DNA from: Burkholderiales bacterium
GTDB lineage: Bacteria > Pseudomonadota > Gammaproteobacteria > Burkholderiales > Burkholderiaceae_D
DNA length: 64,000 nt
Direction: 5' to 3'
NCBI GenBank assembly: GCA_016196925.1
Contig: JACPWS010000029.1
Location: forward strand, 53,016 to 117,015
Part shown: piece after piece, positions 42,334-52,762 of the stretch
Numbering within the stretch: position 1 is the stretch's first letter
Layout of the letters: each line of letters begins with the position of its first letter
Position numbers and translations under genes: made by a program
Notes under the pieces: generated by a model
Told to the model about the DNA's origin: nothing
Databases searched by the model: none
What the model saw: only the letters and a program-made list of their open reading frames with translations

Positions 42334-44145
42334 TTGCGTTTGATTAGTGCCGCCACCCTCACTTCAGGCGTGGTGGGGAGTGCGCACGCCTTGAGTCTGG
42401 GCGATTTACGGCTGCATTCCGCTCTGGGGCAACAGTTGAAGGCGGAACTGGAAGTGGCGGGCGCAGATGGCGGCGCTGTGGAGCAGGGCTGTTTTAAGGC
42501 AAAAGTACTGAATGCGGACGGCCTGTTTCTGGCGCCGGCCAGCCTGCGTCTGTCCCTGGCTGGCGGTGTTCGCATGTTGCTGCTGTCGACCAGGCAAGGT
42601 CTGTATGAGCCGGCGATCCGGGTCGTGGTCGATCTCGGTTGCGACGTACAGTTGCATCGTGAATATCAAGTGTTGCTCGATCCGCCGCAGTACATGGCGC
42701 CGCAGAGCGATGCGGAAGCTGCACCGGTAATTTCTGTCGCAGCGGCACCGGCCGGCAATAAACCGACTGTAGCGCAGCCGTCGCTGGTACGCGACCAGAC
42801 CTTGCGAACCAGGCCGCCGTCCGCCAAGCCTAAAACGTCAAAACTGCCGAAAGCGGTCAAAGATACGCTCAAACTGTCGGATGATGTCCTGGTGTTGCCG
42901 CAGGCTTTGCGACTGAGTGAGAGCTTGTCGGCCGAACACGCCGGTGCGGCGAACAGGGAAGAATTGCGTGCCGCGCAAGCGCAGTTGGCGGCGTTCTTGC
43001 GCGATGAAAAACCGGATCAATTTTCCGGCGACAAACTGCGCGCGGAACAACAGAAAATTCTCGGCTTGCAACAGGAAGCCGCGCAATTGAAACGCCGGAG
43101 CCAGATCGACAAGGCTGCGCTGGAAGAGTTGAAAGAAGCCAGTTTTTCGCGCAACTGGGTGCTCGGTTTGTCGCTGTTCGCGTTGGCCGGAATGGCGGTG
43201 ATCGCGCTGCTGCTGGCTTATGTTCAGCGTATGCATAAGAAATTTTCTTCCTCCTGGTGGGAGCAGAAAGAAAGCAAAACCGGGGCGGAACCGAAGAGAA
43301 ATATAGAAGAACTGCTCGACGGCATACAGGAGTCTTATTGGCCGGACAGCGCCGCCGCCGCGCCGGCCGCGCATGAGACGGAGCCGGAGCCATCGCCGTT
43401 GCGCAGCGCACCGGCGCTGAAGGCAAAAGCCATCCTTGAACGTCAATGGGAAGAGATGGATAGTCCTTCCGTCTTCGGCAATCATCGTCACTCTCCCACG
43501 CTGGAAGAGAGTAATAACAGCACGTTTAATTTTTTCTCTACCCGCGGGCAATCCGTGAAGGTGGAGGAGATTTCCGATGTCACTCAGGAAGCGGAATTCT
43601 GGATGTCGGTCAATGACCCGCAGCGCGCGATAGAAATCCTGGCGTCGCAGGCGGCGCAGGAAGCGCCGGAATCTCCCGTGCCGTGGCTGTATCTGTTGGA
43701 CTTGTACCGTATCGTCGGCGACCGCGAGCGATACGATGGCCTGCGCGACCGCTTTATCGCCTTCTTCAATGCCAATATTCCAGCGTTCGTGACCGATCCG
43801 GCAACATTGCCTGAGCGGCACCTGGAAGATTTCGCGCATCTGATGGAGCGTATTTGCGCCGCATGGAATGGTCCCGCCGTCCTGCCTTTCTTGCAGGGCT
43901 TGCTGGTGGATGACCGCGACGGCACGCGCGTGGGTTTCGATTTGCCGGTGTATCGCGATATTTTGTTATTGATTGCGATTGCCAATGAACTCGAGCGCGC
44001 CAAGGTATTGAACGGAGAACGGCGCAGAGCCGGCGCGAGGGAGAACGGGCTCAAGTCATCCGCTAAGCAGGACGATGCGGATGGCGCCGAAGCCGGGCGC
44101 CATGCTATAGATTTTGAAGTGATCGATTTTAAGAAAAACAAATAG
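42334..44145 (+). CDS. FimV-like protein
   Basis: N-terminal ALSLGDLRLHSALGQQLKAELEV; central TM; C-terminal region WMSVNDPQRAIEIL; TTG start. Confidence 0.75.
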   Translation: MRLISAATLTSGVVGSAHALSLGDLRLHSALGQQLKAELEVAGADGGAVEQGCFKAKVLNADGLFLAPASLRLSLAGGVRMLLLSTRQGLYEPAIRVVVDLGCDVQLHREYQVLLDPPQYMAPQSDAEAAPVISVAAAPAGNKPTVAQPSLVRDQTLRTRPPSAKPKTSKLPKAVKDTLKLSDDVLVLPQALRLSESLSAEHAGAANREELRAAQAQLAAFLRDEKPDQFSGDKLRAEQQKILGLQQEAAQLKRRSQIDKAALEELKEASFSRNWVLGLSLFALAGMAVIALLLAYVQRMHKKFSSSWWEQKESKTGAEPKRNIEELLDGIQESYWPDSAAAAPAAHETEPEPSPLRSAPALKAKAILERQWEEMDSPSVFGNHRHSPTLEESNNSTFNFFSTRGQSVKVEEISDVTQEAEFWMSVNDPQRAIEILASQAAQEAPESPVPWLYLLDLYRIVGDRERYDGLRDRFIAFFNANIPAFVTDPATLPERHLEDFAHLMERICAAWNGPAVLPFLQGLLVDDRDGTRVGFDLPVYRDILLLIAIANELERAKVLNGERRRAGARENGLKSSAKQDDADGAEAGRHAIDFEVIDFKKNK

Positions 44146-44192
44146 CGTACGCCCGGACGCCCGAATGGCGGTCCGGGGCGGCGCCGGAGAAA

Positions 44193-44843
44193 ATGATGAT
44201 CAAGTTATGCGGTTTCGCCATCAGCAACTATTACAACAAAGTGAAGCTGGCTCTGCTGGAAAAGGACATCGCTTTCGAGGAAGAGCTGGTCTGGTCGGGG
44301 CGCTCGCCTGAATTGCTGGCCAAATCGCCGCTGGGGAAGGTGCCGTATATAGAAACGCCGGACGGCCCGCTGTGCGAATCGCAAGTGATACTCGAATATC
44401 TGGAAGATCGCTATCCGGAAAAACCGCTGCTGCCGGCCGACCCGTATGCGGCCGCGAAAATCCGCGAATTGATGACGTTTATGGAGCTGCACCTGGAGTT
44501 GATCGCGCGCGAGTTGTACGGTCAGGCTTTTTTCGGCGGCACGGTCAGCGAAGAAGTTAAAACGAAGGTGGAAAAAATGTTGACGCGCAATATCGTTGCC
44601 TTCGGCAAGCTGGCAAAATTTTCTCCGTATATTGCCGGCGCCGAATTCACCATGGCCGATTGCGCGGCCATCGCGCATTTACCGGTGATTAGCATGGCGA
44701 CCAAGGCGATTTACGGACGCGATTTTCTGGAAGCCTTGCCCGCGCGCGACTATGGCAAGCGCATGGTGGAGCGAGCTACGGTGCAAAGAGTGAATGCAGA
44801 CCGCAAGATCAATCAGGAACAGCTGGCGAGTCGCAAAAAATAA
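44193..44843 (+). CDS. Glutathione S-transferase family protein
   Basis: GFAISNYYNKVKLALLEKDIAFEEELVW, KSPLGKVPYIETPDGPLCESQVILEYLED. Confidence 0.9.
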   Translation: MMIKLCGFAISNYYNKVKLALLEKDIAFEEELVWSGRSPELLAKSPLGKVPYIETPDGPLCESQVILEYLEDRYPEKPLLPADPYAAAKIRELMTFMELHLELIARELYGQAFFGGTVSEEVKTKVEKMLTRNIVAFGKLAKFSPYIAGAEFTMADCAAIAHLPVISMATKAIYGRDFLEALPARDYGKRMVERATVQRVNADRKINQEQLASRKK

Positions 44844-44856
44844 TTCTCAGCGGGAA

Positions 44857-44886
44857 AAATGCGGAGCAGCAAGCTCCGCATTTTGC
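44857..44886. terminator. Hairpin between convergent GST and PP2C genes
   Basis: aaaaatgcggagcagcaagctccgcatttt. Confidence 0.75.
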
Positions 44887-44887
44887 T

Positions 44888-45688
44888 TCAGACGGCGCGC
44901 CGCATTTTTTGCGCGGTATAGGTTTTGGCTTCGACCGGCGGCTTGATTAATTTAACGATGGCGAACGTGCAATTGTCGCCGCGGCCGGCAGCTCTTTCCC
45001 TGGCTTTCCTGATCAATAATTCCGCCGCCTGGCGCGGCGTGTTGGCGGCGACTGCGGCCGATAATTCGGCATCGTCAAAGTAATGCCAGAGGCCGTCTGA
45101 GCACAGCAGGAAACAGTCGGTCGCCTTCAGGTGGTCGTATTGGCCAAAAGTGACGTAGGGGACGGCGGTGCTCGAGCCTATCACATTGACCAGAATATTC
45201 GACAGCTTATGGCTCTTGGCTTCTTCCGGGCTGATTTTGCCTTCGTCCACCAATTTCTCGACGTAGGAGTGATCCTTGGTTCTTTCTGCATAGTTCGGGC
45301 CGCTGAAGCGATACAGGCGCGAATCGCCGGTATGCGCCCAGATCGCCTGTTTTTGCGGGGTGATGACTAAGGCAACGAAAGTGCTGTGCGGTTCTTTTTC
45401 TGCAGAAACGCCGGCTAATTTGATGACGGTATGGGCTTCGTTGACGATGTTTTCCAGCAGGCTGCGGACATCGTTGCCGGGGTAAAAGTCGTCAAATAAT
45501 TGTTTTGCGGTACGTATCACCTGATCGGCAGCCAGGGCGCCGCCGCTCTTGCCGCCCATGCCGTCTGCCAGCACGGCCATCATGTGGCCGGGCGCATGCG
45601 GGGCGGCAAACAGCGCGACCCGGTCTTGCTGTTCTTGCCGGTCGCCGATATGTTGTCCGGTGCCGGCTTCGATCTTATATTGGCTCAT
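44888..45688 (-). CDS. PP2C-family serine/threonine phosphatase
   Basis: VLADGMGGKSGGALAAD, HTGDSRLYRF, LLCSDGLW, GDNCTFAIVKL. Confidence 0.93.
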   Translation of the reverse strand: MSQYKIEAGTGQHIGDRQEQQDRVALFAAPHAPGHMMAVLADGMGGKSGGALAADQVIRTAKQLFDDFYPGNDVRSLLENIVNEAHTVIKLAGVSAEKEPHSTFVALVITPQKQAIWAHTGDSRLYRFSGPNYAERTKDHSYVEKLVDEGKISPEEAKSHKLSNILVNVIGSSTAVPYVTFGQYDHLKATDCFLLCSDGLWHYFDDAELSAAVAANTPRQAAELLIRKARERAAGRGDNCTFAIVKLIKPPVEAKTYTAQKMRRAV

Positions 45689-45773
45689 ACGTGTTGGTAG
45701 ATTAAACTAGCGGGATGAACCCAAAAAATGGTCTTGTATTAATTTAACTTAATTTTACTGTAAGCAGAAGACT

Positions 45774-45974
45774 ATGAGCCATCCGGAACAAATACAACAA
45801 CGCATTATTGAGCTGGAAGTCGAGCATAGGGACCTGGATGTGGTGATAGAAACGCTGATCAAAGACGCCGGACACGACGAATTGCAGTTGCGCCGCCTGA
45901 AAAAGCGCAAATTGCAATTGAAGGATCATATAACTTTGTTAAAGATGCAGCTCATGCCGGATGTCCCCGCCTGA
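45774..45974 (+). CDS. DUF465/YdcH family protein
   Basis: RIIELEVEHRDLDVVIETLIKDAGHDELQLRRLKKRKLQLKDHI. Confidence 0.85.
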   Translation: MSHPEQIQQRIIELEVEHRDLDVVIETLIKDAGHDELQLRRLKKRKLQLKDHITLLKMQLMPDVPA

Positions 45975-46031
45975 ATTTATTTTTCACTCTTTGAGTATTA
46001 CTCTTCCCACAGTTTCCGAGCACCCCCTATT

Positions 46032-48038
46032 TTGACAGTAACACTAGCGGCCCCGAATGCGCCTGGCATTCACGATCAAGAAGTCGAACAGCTATTTGGC
46101 TTGAGCGGCCCGCTCTCCGCCTCGGTGAACGGCTACAGCCCGCGCCTGGCGCAGACCGAGATGGCGAAAGCGATCGCCAATGCGATTGCCGGCCAGACTA
46201 CGCTGCTGGCGGAAGCCGGCACCGGTACCGGCAAGACTTATGCTTACCTGATCCCGGCCCTGCTGTGGGGCGGCAAGGTGATCGTCTCCACCGGCACCAA
46301 GAACCTGCAAGACCAGTTGTTTCTGCGCGATATCCCGACCATCAAGAAAGTCCTGAAGGCGCCGGTCTCGGTCGCCTTGCTGAAGGGCAGGGCGAATTAC
46401 CTGTGCCACTACCACCTGGAGCGCACGCTGCAGAACGGCCGCCTCAGTTCGCGTGAAGACGTTGGCTACCTGCGCGACATCGCGCGTTTCGTGAAAACTA
46501 CCAGCAGCGGCGACAAGGCCGAGCTGGCGCGCGTGCCGGAAAACGCTTCGGTGTGGAGCCTGGTCACCTCGACCAAGGATACCTGCATGGGTTCCGAGTG
46601 CCAGTATTACCAGGATTGCTTCGTCATGAAGGCGCGCAAGGAAGCGCAGCAAGCCGACGTGGTGGTGGTGAATCACCATCTGTTCTTCGCCGATGTGGCG
46701 CTGAAAGACACCGGCATCGCCGAATTGCTGCCGTCCGCCAATACCGTGATCTTCGACGAAGCGCACCAGTTGCCGGAAACCGCCACTTTGTTTTTCGGCG
46801 AAACCGTCTCCACTTCGCAAGTGCTGGAACTGTGCCGCGACGTGCTGGCCGAAGGCCTGTCGCATGCGCGCGACGGCGCCGAATGGGCCAAGCTGGTGGC
46901 GCCGGTAGAGCGCGCCGCGCGCGATTTGCGACTGGCGTTTCCGCAAGAATTCGTGCGGCTGGCGATAGACCAGATCGCCGTTTCCAGCCCTTTCTTCGAG
47001 ACCCTGGAAACCCTGAAAAGCTGCATGCAAGACATGATAGCTGTGTTGGAAAAGCAGGCGGAAAGGGCCGAAACCCTGGAGCAATGCCGCGCGCGCGCCA
47101 TCCTGCTGAACGAGCAGTTGCACAACTGGAACGGCGCGCCGGACGCCAAAACGCAAAGTAAGCAGAAAGAGGGCGACTATGTGCTGTGGGTGGAAGCGTT
47201 TTCCACCTCGCTGCAATTGCACCGCACCCCCTTGTCGATCGCACCTATCTTCAACAAGCAGCGCGAAGGCGTGCCGCGCACCTGGATCTTCACCTCGGCC
47301 ACCATGGCGGTCAAGAACGACTTCAGCCATTACGTCTCGCAGATGGGCTTGTGGGACGAGCCGGCGCACACCTGGCCCAGCCCCTTCAATTACCAGGAGC
47401 AAGGCTATCTGTACGTGCCGACCGGCATGCCTGAGCCTAACTCGCGCGATTACAGCGACGCGGTGCTGGACGCCGCCTTGCCGGTGATTGAGGCGGCCGG
47501 CGGTCGCACTTTCTTGCTGTGCACCACGCTGAAAGCCGTCAAGCACAGCGCCGAGCGCTTGCGCGCAGAATTCCAGCAGCGCGGCCTGAACTTCCCGCTG
47601 TTTGTGCAGGGCGACGCCGGCCGCACCGAATTGCTGGACCGCTTCCGCGCCGCCGGCAACGGCGTGCTGATCGGCAGCCAGAGCTTCTGGGAAGGCGTGG
47701 ACGTGCGCGGCGAAGCGCTGTCCTTGGTCATCATCGACAAACTGCCGTTCGCCCCGCCGGACGATCCGGTGCTGTCGGCCCGCATCGCCGCCATGGAAAA
47801 GAAAGGCCTGAACGGCTTCGTGCACCACCAGCTACCGGAAGCCATCATCAACCTGAAACAGGGCGCCGGCCGTCTGATCCGCGACGAGGGCGACAAAGGC
47901 GTACTGATGATCTGCGACCCGCGCCTGATCTCCAAACCCTACGGCAAACGCATCTGGCAAAGCCTGCCCAGCTTCGCCCGCACCCGCGAGCTGGGTGAAG
48001 TGCTGGCTTTCTTTGAAAAACTGCGACTGCCGTCGTGA
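46032..48038 (+). CDS. dinG: ATP-dependent DNA helicase, DinG/YoaA-like
   Basis: LLAEAGTGTGKTYAYLIPAL, Cys cluster around CMGSECQYYQDC, VIFDEAHQLPE, GRLIRDEGDKGVL. Confidence 0.93.
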   Translation: MTVTLAAPNAPGIHDQEVEQLFGLSGPLSASVNGYSPRLAQTEMAKAIANAIAGQTTLLAEAGTGTGKTYAYLIPALLWGGKVIVSTGTKNLQDQLFLRDIPTIKKVLKAPVSVALLKGRANYLCHYHLERTLQNGRLSSREDVGYLRDIARFVKTTSSGDKAELARVPENASVWSLVTSTKDTCMGSECQYYQDCFVMKARKEAQQADVVVVNHHLFFADVALKDTGIAELLPSANTVIFDEAHQLPETATLFFGETVSTSQVLELCRDVLAEGLSHARDGAEWAKLVAPVERAARDLRLAFPQEFVRLAIDQIAVSSPFFETLETLKSCMQDMIAVLEKQAERAETLEQCRARAILLNEQLHNWNGAPDAKTQSKQKEGDYVLWVEAFSTSLQLHRTPLSIAPIFNKQREGVPRTWIFTSATMAVKNDFSHYVSQMGLWDEPAHTWPSPFNYQEQGYLYVPTGMPEPNSRDYSDAVLDAALPVIEAAGGRTFLLCTTLKAVKHSAERLRAEFQQRGLNFPLFVQGDAGRTELLDRFRAAGNGVLIGSQSFWEGVDVRGEALSLVIIDKLPFAPPDDPVLSARIAAMEKKGLNGFVHHQLPEAIINLKQGAGRLIRDEGDKGVLMICDPRLISKPYGKRIWQSLPSFARTRELGEVLAFFEKLRLPS

Positions 48039-48067
48039 CGCCGGTCCAGGCCGGTAAACCGGCTAAA

Positions 48068-48154
48068 AATATACTCCATCCCAGTATTATCTAGACCCGC
48101 CTTTAAATATACCGGCGACAGGCTGGTTTGGTTGAAAATTAGGGGGAGTATAGG
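48068..48154 (+). repeat. TACT-N7-AGTA dispersed repeat, copy C
   Basis: Core TACT-CCATCCC-AGTA (48072-48086); body ctttaaatataccggcgacaggctggttt. Confidence 0.75.
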
Positions 48155-48212
48155 TATTTTGCTGCGTATGGGCCGAGAAAACAGGTGGTGGGCTCGTAGG
48201 TCGGAAAAGCAG

Positions 48213-48359
48213 TAGGTCGGAAAAGCGCAGCGCCTTCCGACACTGACTGCTAGCAAATGCCCGAGCCCCTGAACCCGCCACCGACCTATCTCACCGTGCG
48301 ACCATAGCCGGTGCATTGCACACCTTCGTAGTAAGGCGCTGCGCTTTTCCTATCTACGT
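48213..48359. repeat. REP-like inverted pair (gtcggaaaagcgcagcgccttcc / gtaaggcgctgcgcttttcc)
   Basis: Complementary arms at about 48213-48241 and 48328-48359. Confidence 0.75.
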
Positions 48360-48481
48360 CCCTATATCTGCATGGAAAACCTTTGATACGCCCCGCCGGT
48401 TCGGTGGATATGGATGACAAAAGCAAAACAAATACGGATCGCAGCAAGAGATGCTATCCTCGGCTCTTTGCTTTTTTAGAC

Positions 48482-50128
48482 ATGAAACTCATGAAAAAAT
48501 CAAACGTCTTGATTGCGGCGCTGAGCGTCGCTTGCGTCCCCTTGATCGCCGATGCGGCTGAAGTCAGCGTCCAGATCCGGCTGGCGGCACCCGATGCGCT
48601 GGAAGTCAGCTACGCGCTGCCGCCGCAGTGCAAGCAATTGCCTTTCCTGAAAAACGGCAACAGCGGCCAGCAGATACGCGCGGCCTGGCAGGCGTTGGAT
48701 GACTGCGGCACGGCCGGCGGCGAAGCACTCAGCCGCAACCAGGACGCTTGTCCGGTACTGCGCTTCCGCGTGCCGGCCACTACCAACAAGATCAGCGGCT
48801 ACCCCGGCGCATTTCCTTTGGATGGCGGGATTTATGTGCATACCTCCAACTATGCGCCCGGCGAGGCTTGCGGCCAGGTCAGCTACCATTTTCAGGCGCC
48901 CGGCATCGCCACCGAAGGCCAGGCTTACCAGGGCGCCGTGACCGCTTCTGCGCCAAACGGCGGCGACACCTCAGCCCTGCTGCTGCAGGCGCCCATGCAG
49001 GCGGGCGCCGCTACCCTGGCGTACTACGATGCGCGCCTGTCGGCCGCCGCCGTGGCCCAGATTAAGGAGGTGGCGGACGGTACGGTTTCTTTCCTGCGCA
49101 CGGCTTTGCCGGACGCCGTGTTCAAAGCGCCGATTCTGGCGGCCGTCGCGGCTACCGAAGCGGGCGGCCCGAATATAGGCGGCAGCGCCAGCGACGTGTT
49201 GTTGCTCTCCTTTTTCAACTGGCCGCAGCAACCCGGTCCTAAAGAGCACGCCAAGATGACGCTGCTGGTGGCGCACGAATTCAGCCACCGCTTCCAGATG
49301 CGCGACGCGGTCGATGATTATCCCGATGCGCGCCTGATCCATGAGGGCGGCGGCGAATTCCTGCGCTGGATGACTTCGCTGCAAAAAGGCTGGCTGAGCC
49401 ATCAAGAGGCGGCCGACGACCTCGACAATGCGCTGGCGAACTGCGTGCTGTACACCAACCAGAAAAACTGGCGCGCGCTGACGCCGGCCGCGATAGGCGG
49501 CAATCGCCTCGAATATCGTTGCGGCCTGCCGGCCTATGTGTATGCGCTGGCCGCACGCCAGGGCTCGGGCAGCGCGCTGAAGCGCTTCAACGACTTCTAT
49601 AAGGAATTAAGGCAGGGGCAAACGCCCGATTTTGGCCAGGCGCTGGAATGCGGCGCCGACCAGCAGTGCCAGGCGCGCTGGCTGCCGCTGTTGTTGGGAC
49701 AGGGCGCGCCGATGGAAGTGCAATGGCATCAGTTGCTCAGCGACAGCGGCCTGGCGCGGCCGCGTCCGCCGACCCAGAACGAACGCGACGTGATGAGCTT
49801 GGAAGCCGTGGTCAAACTGATGCGCGATGATTGCGGCGGCCGCAGCAGCACGACCGAGACGCCCGACGGCATCCTGCTCGATGGCATGAGCGCCTGCAAG
49901 ACCCTGAAAGCCGACGCCTATGTGACCCGGATCGAAGACCAGCCCGTGTTTGGCGGCACAGCGGCCGGCCCGGCGATGGCGGCCGCCTGCATCGCGCGCC
50001 ATGAAGTCAGGCTGGGCATGAAAAACGGCGACAGCCTGACCGTCCCTTGCGAGCAGCCTTACCAGTTGCATCAGGAATTCTACGGCGTCGATATCGAGAA
50101 AGTGCTGGCGAAGTTGCTGCGCGAATAG
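48482..50128 (+). CDS. Putative secreted gluzincin-like metallopeptidase
   Basis: Signal peptide MKLMKKSNVLIAALSVACVPLIADAA; VAHEFSHRFQ and downstream HEGGGEFLRW. Confidence 0.6.
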   Translation: MKLMKKSNVLIAALSVACVPLIADAAEVSVQIRLAAPDALEVSYALPPQCKQLPFLKNGNSGQQIRAAWQALDDCGTAGGEALSRNQDACPVLRFRVPATTNKISGYPGAFPLDGGIYVHTSNYAPGEACGQVSYHFQAPGIATEGQAYQGAVTASAPNGGDTSALLLQAPMQAGAATLAYYDARLSAAAVAQIKEVADGTVSFLRTALPDAVFKAPILAAVAATEAGGPNIGGSASDVLLLSFFNWPQQPGPKEHAKMTLLVAHEFSHRFQMRDAVDDYPDARLIHEGGGEFLRWMTSLQKGWLSHQEAADDLDNALANCVLYTNQKNWRALTPAAIGGNRLEYRCGLPAYVYALAARQGSGSALKRFNDFYKELRQGQTPDFGQALECGADQQCQARWLPLLLGQGAPMEVQWHQLLSDSGLARPRPPTQNERDVMSLEAVVKLMRDDCGGRSSTTETPDGILLDGMSACKTLKADAYVTRIEDQPVFGGTAAGPAMAAACIARHEVRLGMKNGDSLTVPCEQPYQLHQEFYGVDIEKVLAKLLRE

Positions 50129-50219
50129 GTCTGGAACGGGGCTGAAATTGAGGATGGCGCCGACGGTGTTTGGCATTTTTTGATTCGTCGGCCAACGCAG
50201 CTAAAAAAAACGCAACACG

Positions 50220-50355
50220 CGTAGGTACGATTAGCAAGGCGTAATCGTACGCATGTTTAGGCGTTCAAATCACTTTTTGGATAGGTGCGACGCGGGGAAT
50301 GAGGTCGGTGGAGATAGTCATACGTACGATTACGCGTTGCTAATCGTACCTACGT
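50220..50355. repeat. REP-like inverted pair, GTAGGTACGATTAGC family, copy 1
   Basis: Arms 50220-50254 and 50319-50355, each with TACGATTA/TAATCGTA complementarity. Confidence 0.88.
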
Positions 50356-50398
50356 GAATGAACTCGGGCGCTAGCCGCTTTCGGGTAACAAAGACCAA

Positions 50399-50433
50399 CA
50401 AAAAAGGGCAGCCCCGAGGGACTGCCCTTTTTA
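50399..50433 (-). terminator. pepO terminator
   Basis: aaaaaagggcagccccgagggactgccctttttac. Confidence 0.8.
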
Positions 50434-50479
50434 CTTAGCATCGCCGCTCACGGCGACGATTTCAGGCTGGTCAGATGAC

Positions 50480-52543
50480 TTACCAGATCGAAACGCGCTC
50501 GGCTGGCGACAGGTACATCTTGTCGCCTTCTTTCACGCCGTAGGCTTCGTAGAAGCCGGGCATGTTGCGCAGCGAGCCGTTGGCGCGGATTTCGCCGGGG
50601 GAGTGCGGGTCGGTCTTCAACTGGATGATGGTCGACGCTTCGCGCATCTTGCCGCGCCAGACCTGGCCGAAGCCCATGAAGAAGCGCTGGTCGCCGGAGA
50701 GACCGCCGATCACCGGCGCCGGTTTGCCGCCCAGTGACAGCTTGTAGGCTTTGTAGGCGATCGCCAGGCCGGAGTTGTCGGCGATGTTTTCGCCGAGGGT
50801 CAGTTCGCCGTTGACGTGGTAGCCGGGAATCGGGGAAAACACGCTGTATTGCTTGACCAGGGTGGCGGTCTTGGTGGCGAATTTTTCGTGGTCGGCCTTG
50901 GTCCACCAGTCGCGCAGATTGCCTTTGCCGTCGTATTGGGCGCCCTGGTCGTCGAAGCCGTGGCTGATTTCATGGCCGATCACGGCGCCGATGCCGCCGT
51001 AGTTGACGGCGTCGTCCGCTTTGGCGTTGAAGAATGGCGGTTGCAGGATGGCGGCCGGGAACACGATTTCGTTCATTTCCGGGTTGTAATAGGCGTTCAC
51101 GGTTTGCGGCGTCATGCCCCATTCGTCGCGGTCGATAGGCTTGCCGAGTTTGTTCAGCTCGACCTGGGCCGCGAACTGGCGCAGGTTGCGCAGGTTGGCG
51201 ACGGTGTCGCCCTTGCTGATTTGCAGGGCGGAGTAATCGCGCCATTTGTTCGGGTAACCGATCTTAGGCATGAAAGTCGCCAGCTTGGCTTGCGCTTCTT
51301 TCTTGGTTTCCGGGCTCATCCAGTCCAGCGTGTCTATGCTTTGCTTGTAAGCCAGCAAGAGGTTGTTGACCAGCTTTTCCATCTTGGCCTTGTACTCGGC
51401 CGGGAAGTGCTTGCCTACGTACAGCTTGCCCAGGCTTTCGCCCATGCCGCTGTCGGCCAGGCGCACGGCGCGTTTCCAGCGCACTTCCTGGCTGGGTACG
51501 CCGCGCAAGGCGGTGCCGTAGAAGGCGAAACTTTCATCGCTGAACGCTTGCGGCAACTGGCCGGCGCTGGAGCTCAGCAAATGCCACTTGAAATAAGTCT
51601 TCCAGGTAGCGAGCGCAGTCGCCTGCAGCACGCTGTTGAAGCCGCTCAGGTAGCTAGGCTGGCTGACGATCAGGTAATCGATCTTGCCTTGCACGCCGAG
51701 TTTGCCGAGGTAGGCGTTCCAGTCGTAGCCTGGGGTCAGTTCGCCCAGTTTGCTGATTTCTATCTTGTTGTAAGCCTTGATCGGGTCGCGCAATTCGACC
51801 TTGGTCCATTGCACTTTGGCCAGTTCGGTTTCCAGCGCCAGGATGTCGGCGGCGTGCTGGGCGGCTTCCTTGTCGCCGGCCATGCTCAGCATTTTTTCTA
51901 TGTGCTGCAGATACTTGGCGCGCGCATCCTTGAGCTTGGCGTCGTCGTCTTTCAGGTAGTAATCGCGGTCGGGCAAGCCGAGGCCGGATTGGCCCAGATC
52001 GAGCACGTACTTGGTGGAATCTTTATTGTCCTGGTGGACCTGGATGTCGTAAGGGGCGGTGACGCTGATCTTGTTCATCCATGCCATCAGGGCCGGGATG
52101 TCTTGCTTGTCGCTCAGCGCATCGACCTTGGCGAAATCGGCCGCCATCGGTTTCAGGCCGAGCGCGTCGATGCGGGCGGTGTCCATGAAGCTGGCGTACA
52201 GGTCGGCGATCTTTTGGGCGTCGCTGCCGGCCTTGTTATGGGACTTGGACAAACCTTCGATGATCGCTTGCAAACGTGGGATCGTGGCTTCGCGCAAATC
52301 CATGAAAGCGCCGGCGGACGGCTTGTCGGCCGGAATTTCGGCGCTCTTCAGCCAGCTGCCGTTAACGTGACGGTAGAAATCGTCCTGGGCGCGCATGGCG
52401 CTGTCGTTGTTGCCGGCTTCTATGCCGGACAGCAAGACCGACGGGGCGGCCGAGGTCACAGCCTTGGCCGGTTCGGCGGCGGTGGCTGTGCCGGCGGCGC
52501 CGGCGAACATGAGCGCGATAGCGCCGATTACGTGAGCTTTCAC
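50480..52543 (-). CDS. pepO: M13-family metallopeptidase (PepO/neprilysin-like)
   Basis: VIGHEISHGFDDQGAQYD, GENIADNSGLAIAYKAYK, NAYYNPEMNEIVFPAAILQPPFF; GTG start with ggaga RBS. Confidence 0.94.
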   Translation of the reverse strand: MKAHVIGAIALMFAGAAGTATAAEPAKAVTSAAPSVLLSGIEAGNNDSAMRAQDDFYRHVNGSWLKSAEIPADKPSAGAFMDLREATIPRLQAIIEGLSKSHNKAGSDAQKIADLYASFMDTARIDALGLKPMAADFAKVDALSDKQDIPALMAWMNKISVTAPYDIQVHQDNKDSTKYVLDLGQSGLGLPDRDYYLKDDDAKLKDARAKYLQHIEKMLSMAGDKEAAQHAADILALETELAKVQWTKVELRDPIKAYNKIEISKLGELTPGYDWNAYLGKLGVQGKIDYLIVSQPSYLSGFNSVLQATALATWKTYFKWHLLSSSAGQLPQAFSDESFAFYGTALRGVPSQEVRWKRAVRLADSGMGESLGKLYVGKHFPAEYKAKMEKLVNNLLLAYKQSIDTLDWMSPETKKEAQAKLATFMPKIGYPNKWRDYSALQISKGDTVANLRNLRQFAAQVELNKLGKPIDRDEWGMTPQTVNAYYNPEMNEIVFPAAILQPPFFNAKADDAVNYGGIGAVIGHEISHGFDDQGAQYDGKGNLRDWWTKADHEKFATKTATLVKQYSVFSPIPGYHVNGELTLGENIADNSGLAIAYKAYKLSLGGKPAPVIGGLSGDQRFFMGFGQVWRGKMREASTIIQLKTDPHSPGEIRANGSLRNMPGFYEAYGVKEGDKMYLSPAERVSIW

Positions 52544-52762
52544 TATGGGGGTCTCCTGATGTGAAGTTGGCTGATGAAGTGTTTCAGCCGGGGGTAGACT
52601 GAAATACCGGGATAGAGTTCTGGAAAAAACTGCCATTCTAGTAAATTTTTCCCCGGCGCGGCCAGACAATTCGCGAAGAATGTATGCTGCACAGCACAGA
52701 TGTTTCCGGGGGGAAGTATTTGTTTCCCGGCGGGAAGGAAAACGGCTTGCGCGAAGCCGGTT

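Noticed and set aside
46092-47828. 578-aa minus-strand ORF
   Set aside because: Antisense to dinG; high-GC codon-position shadow with low-complexity His/Arg/Gln-rich translation.
50816-52564. 582-aa plus-strand ORF
   Set aside because: Antisense shadow of the well-supported M13 peptidase gene.
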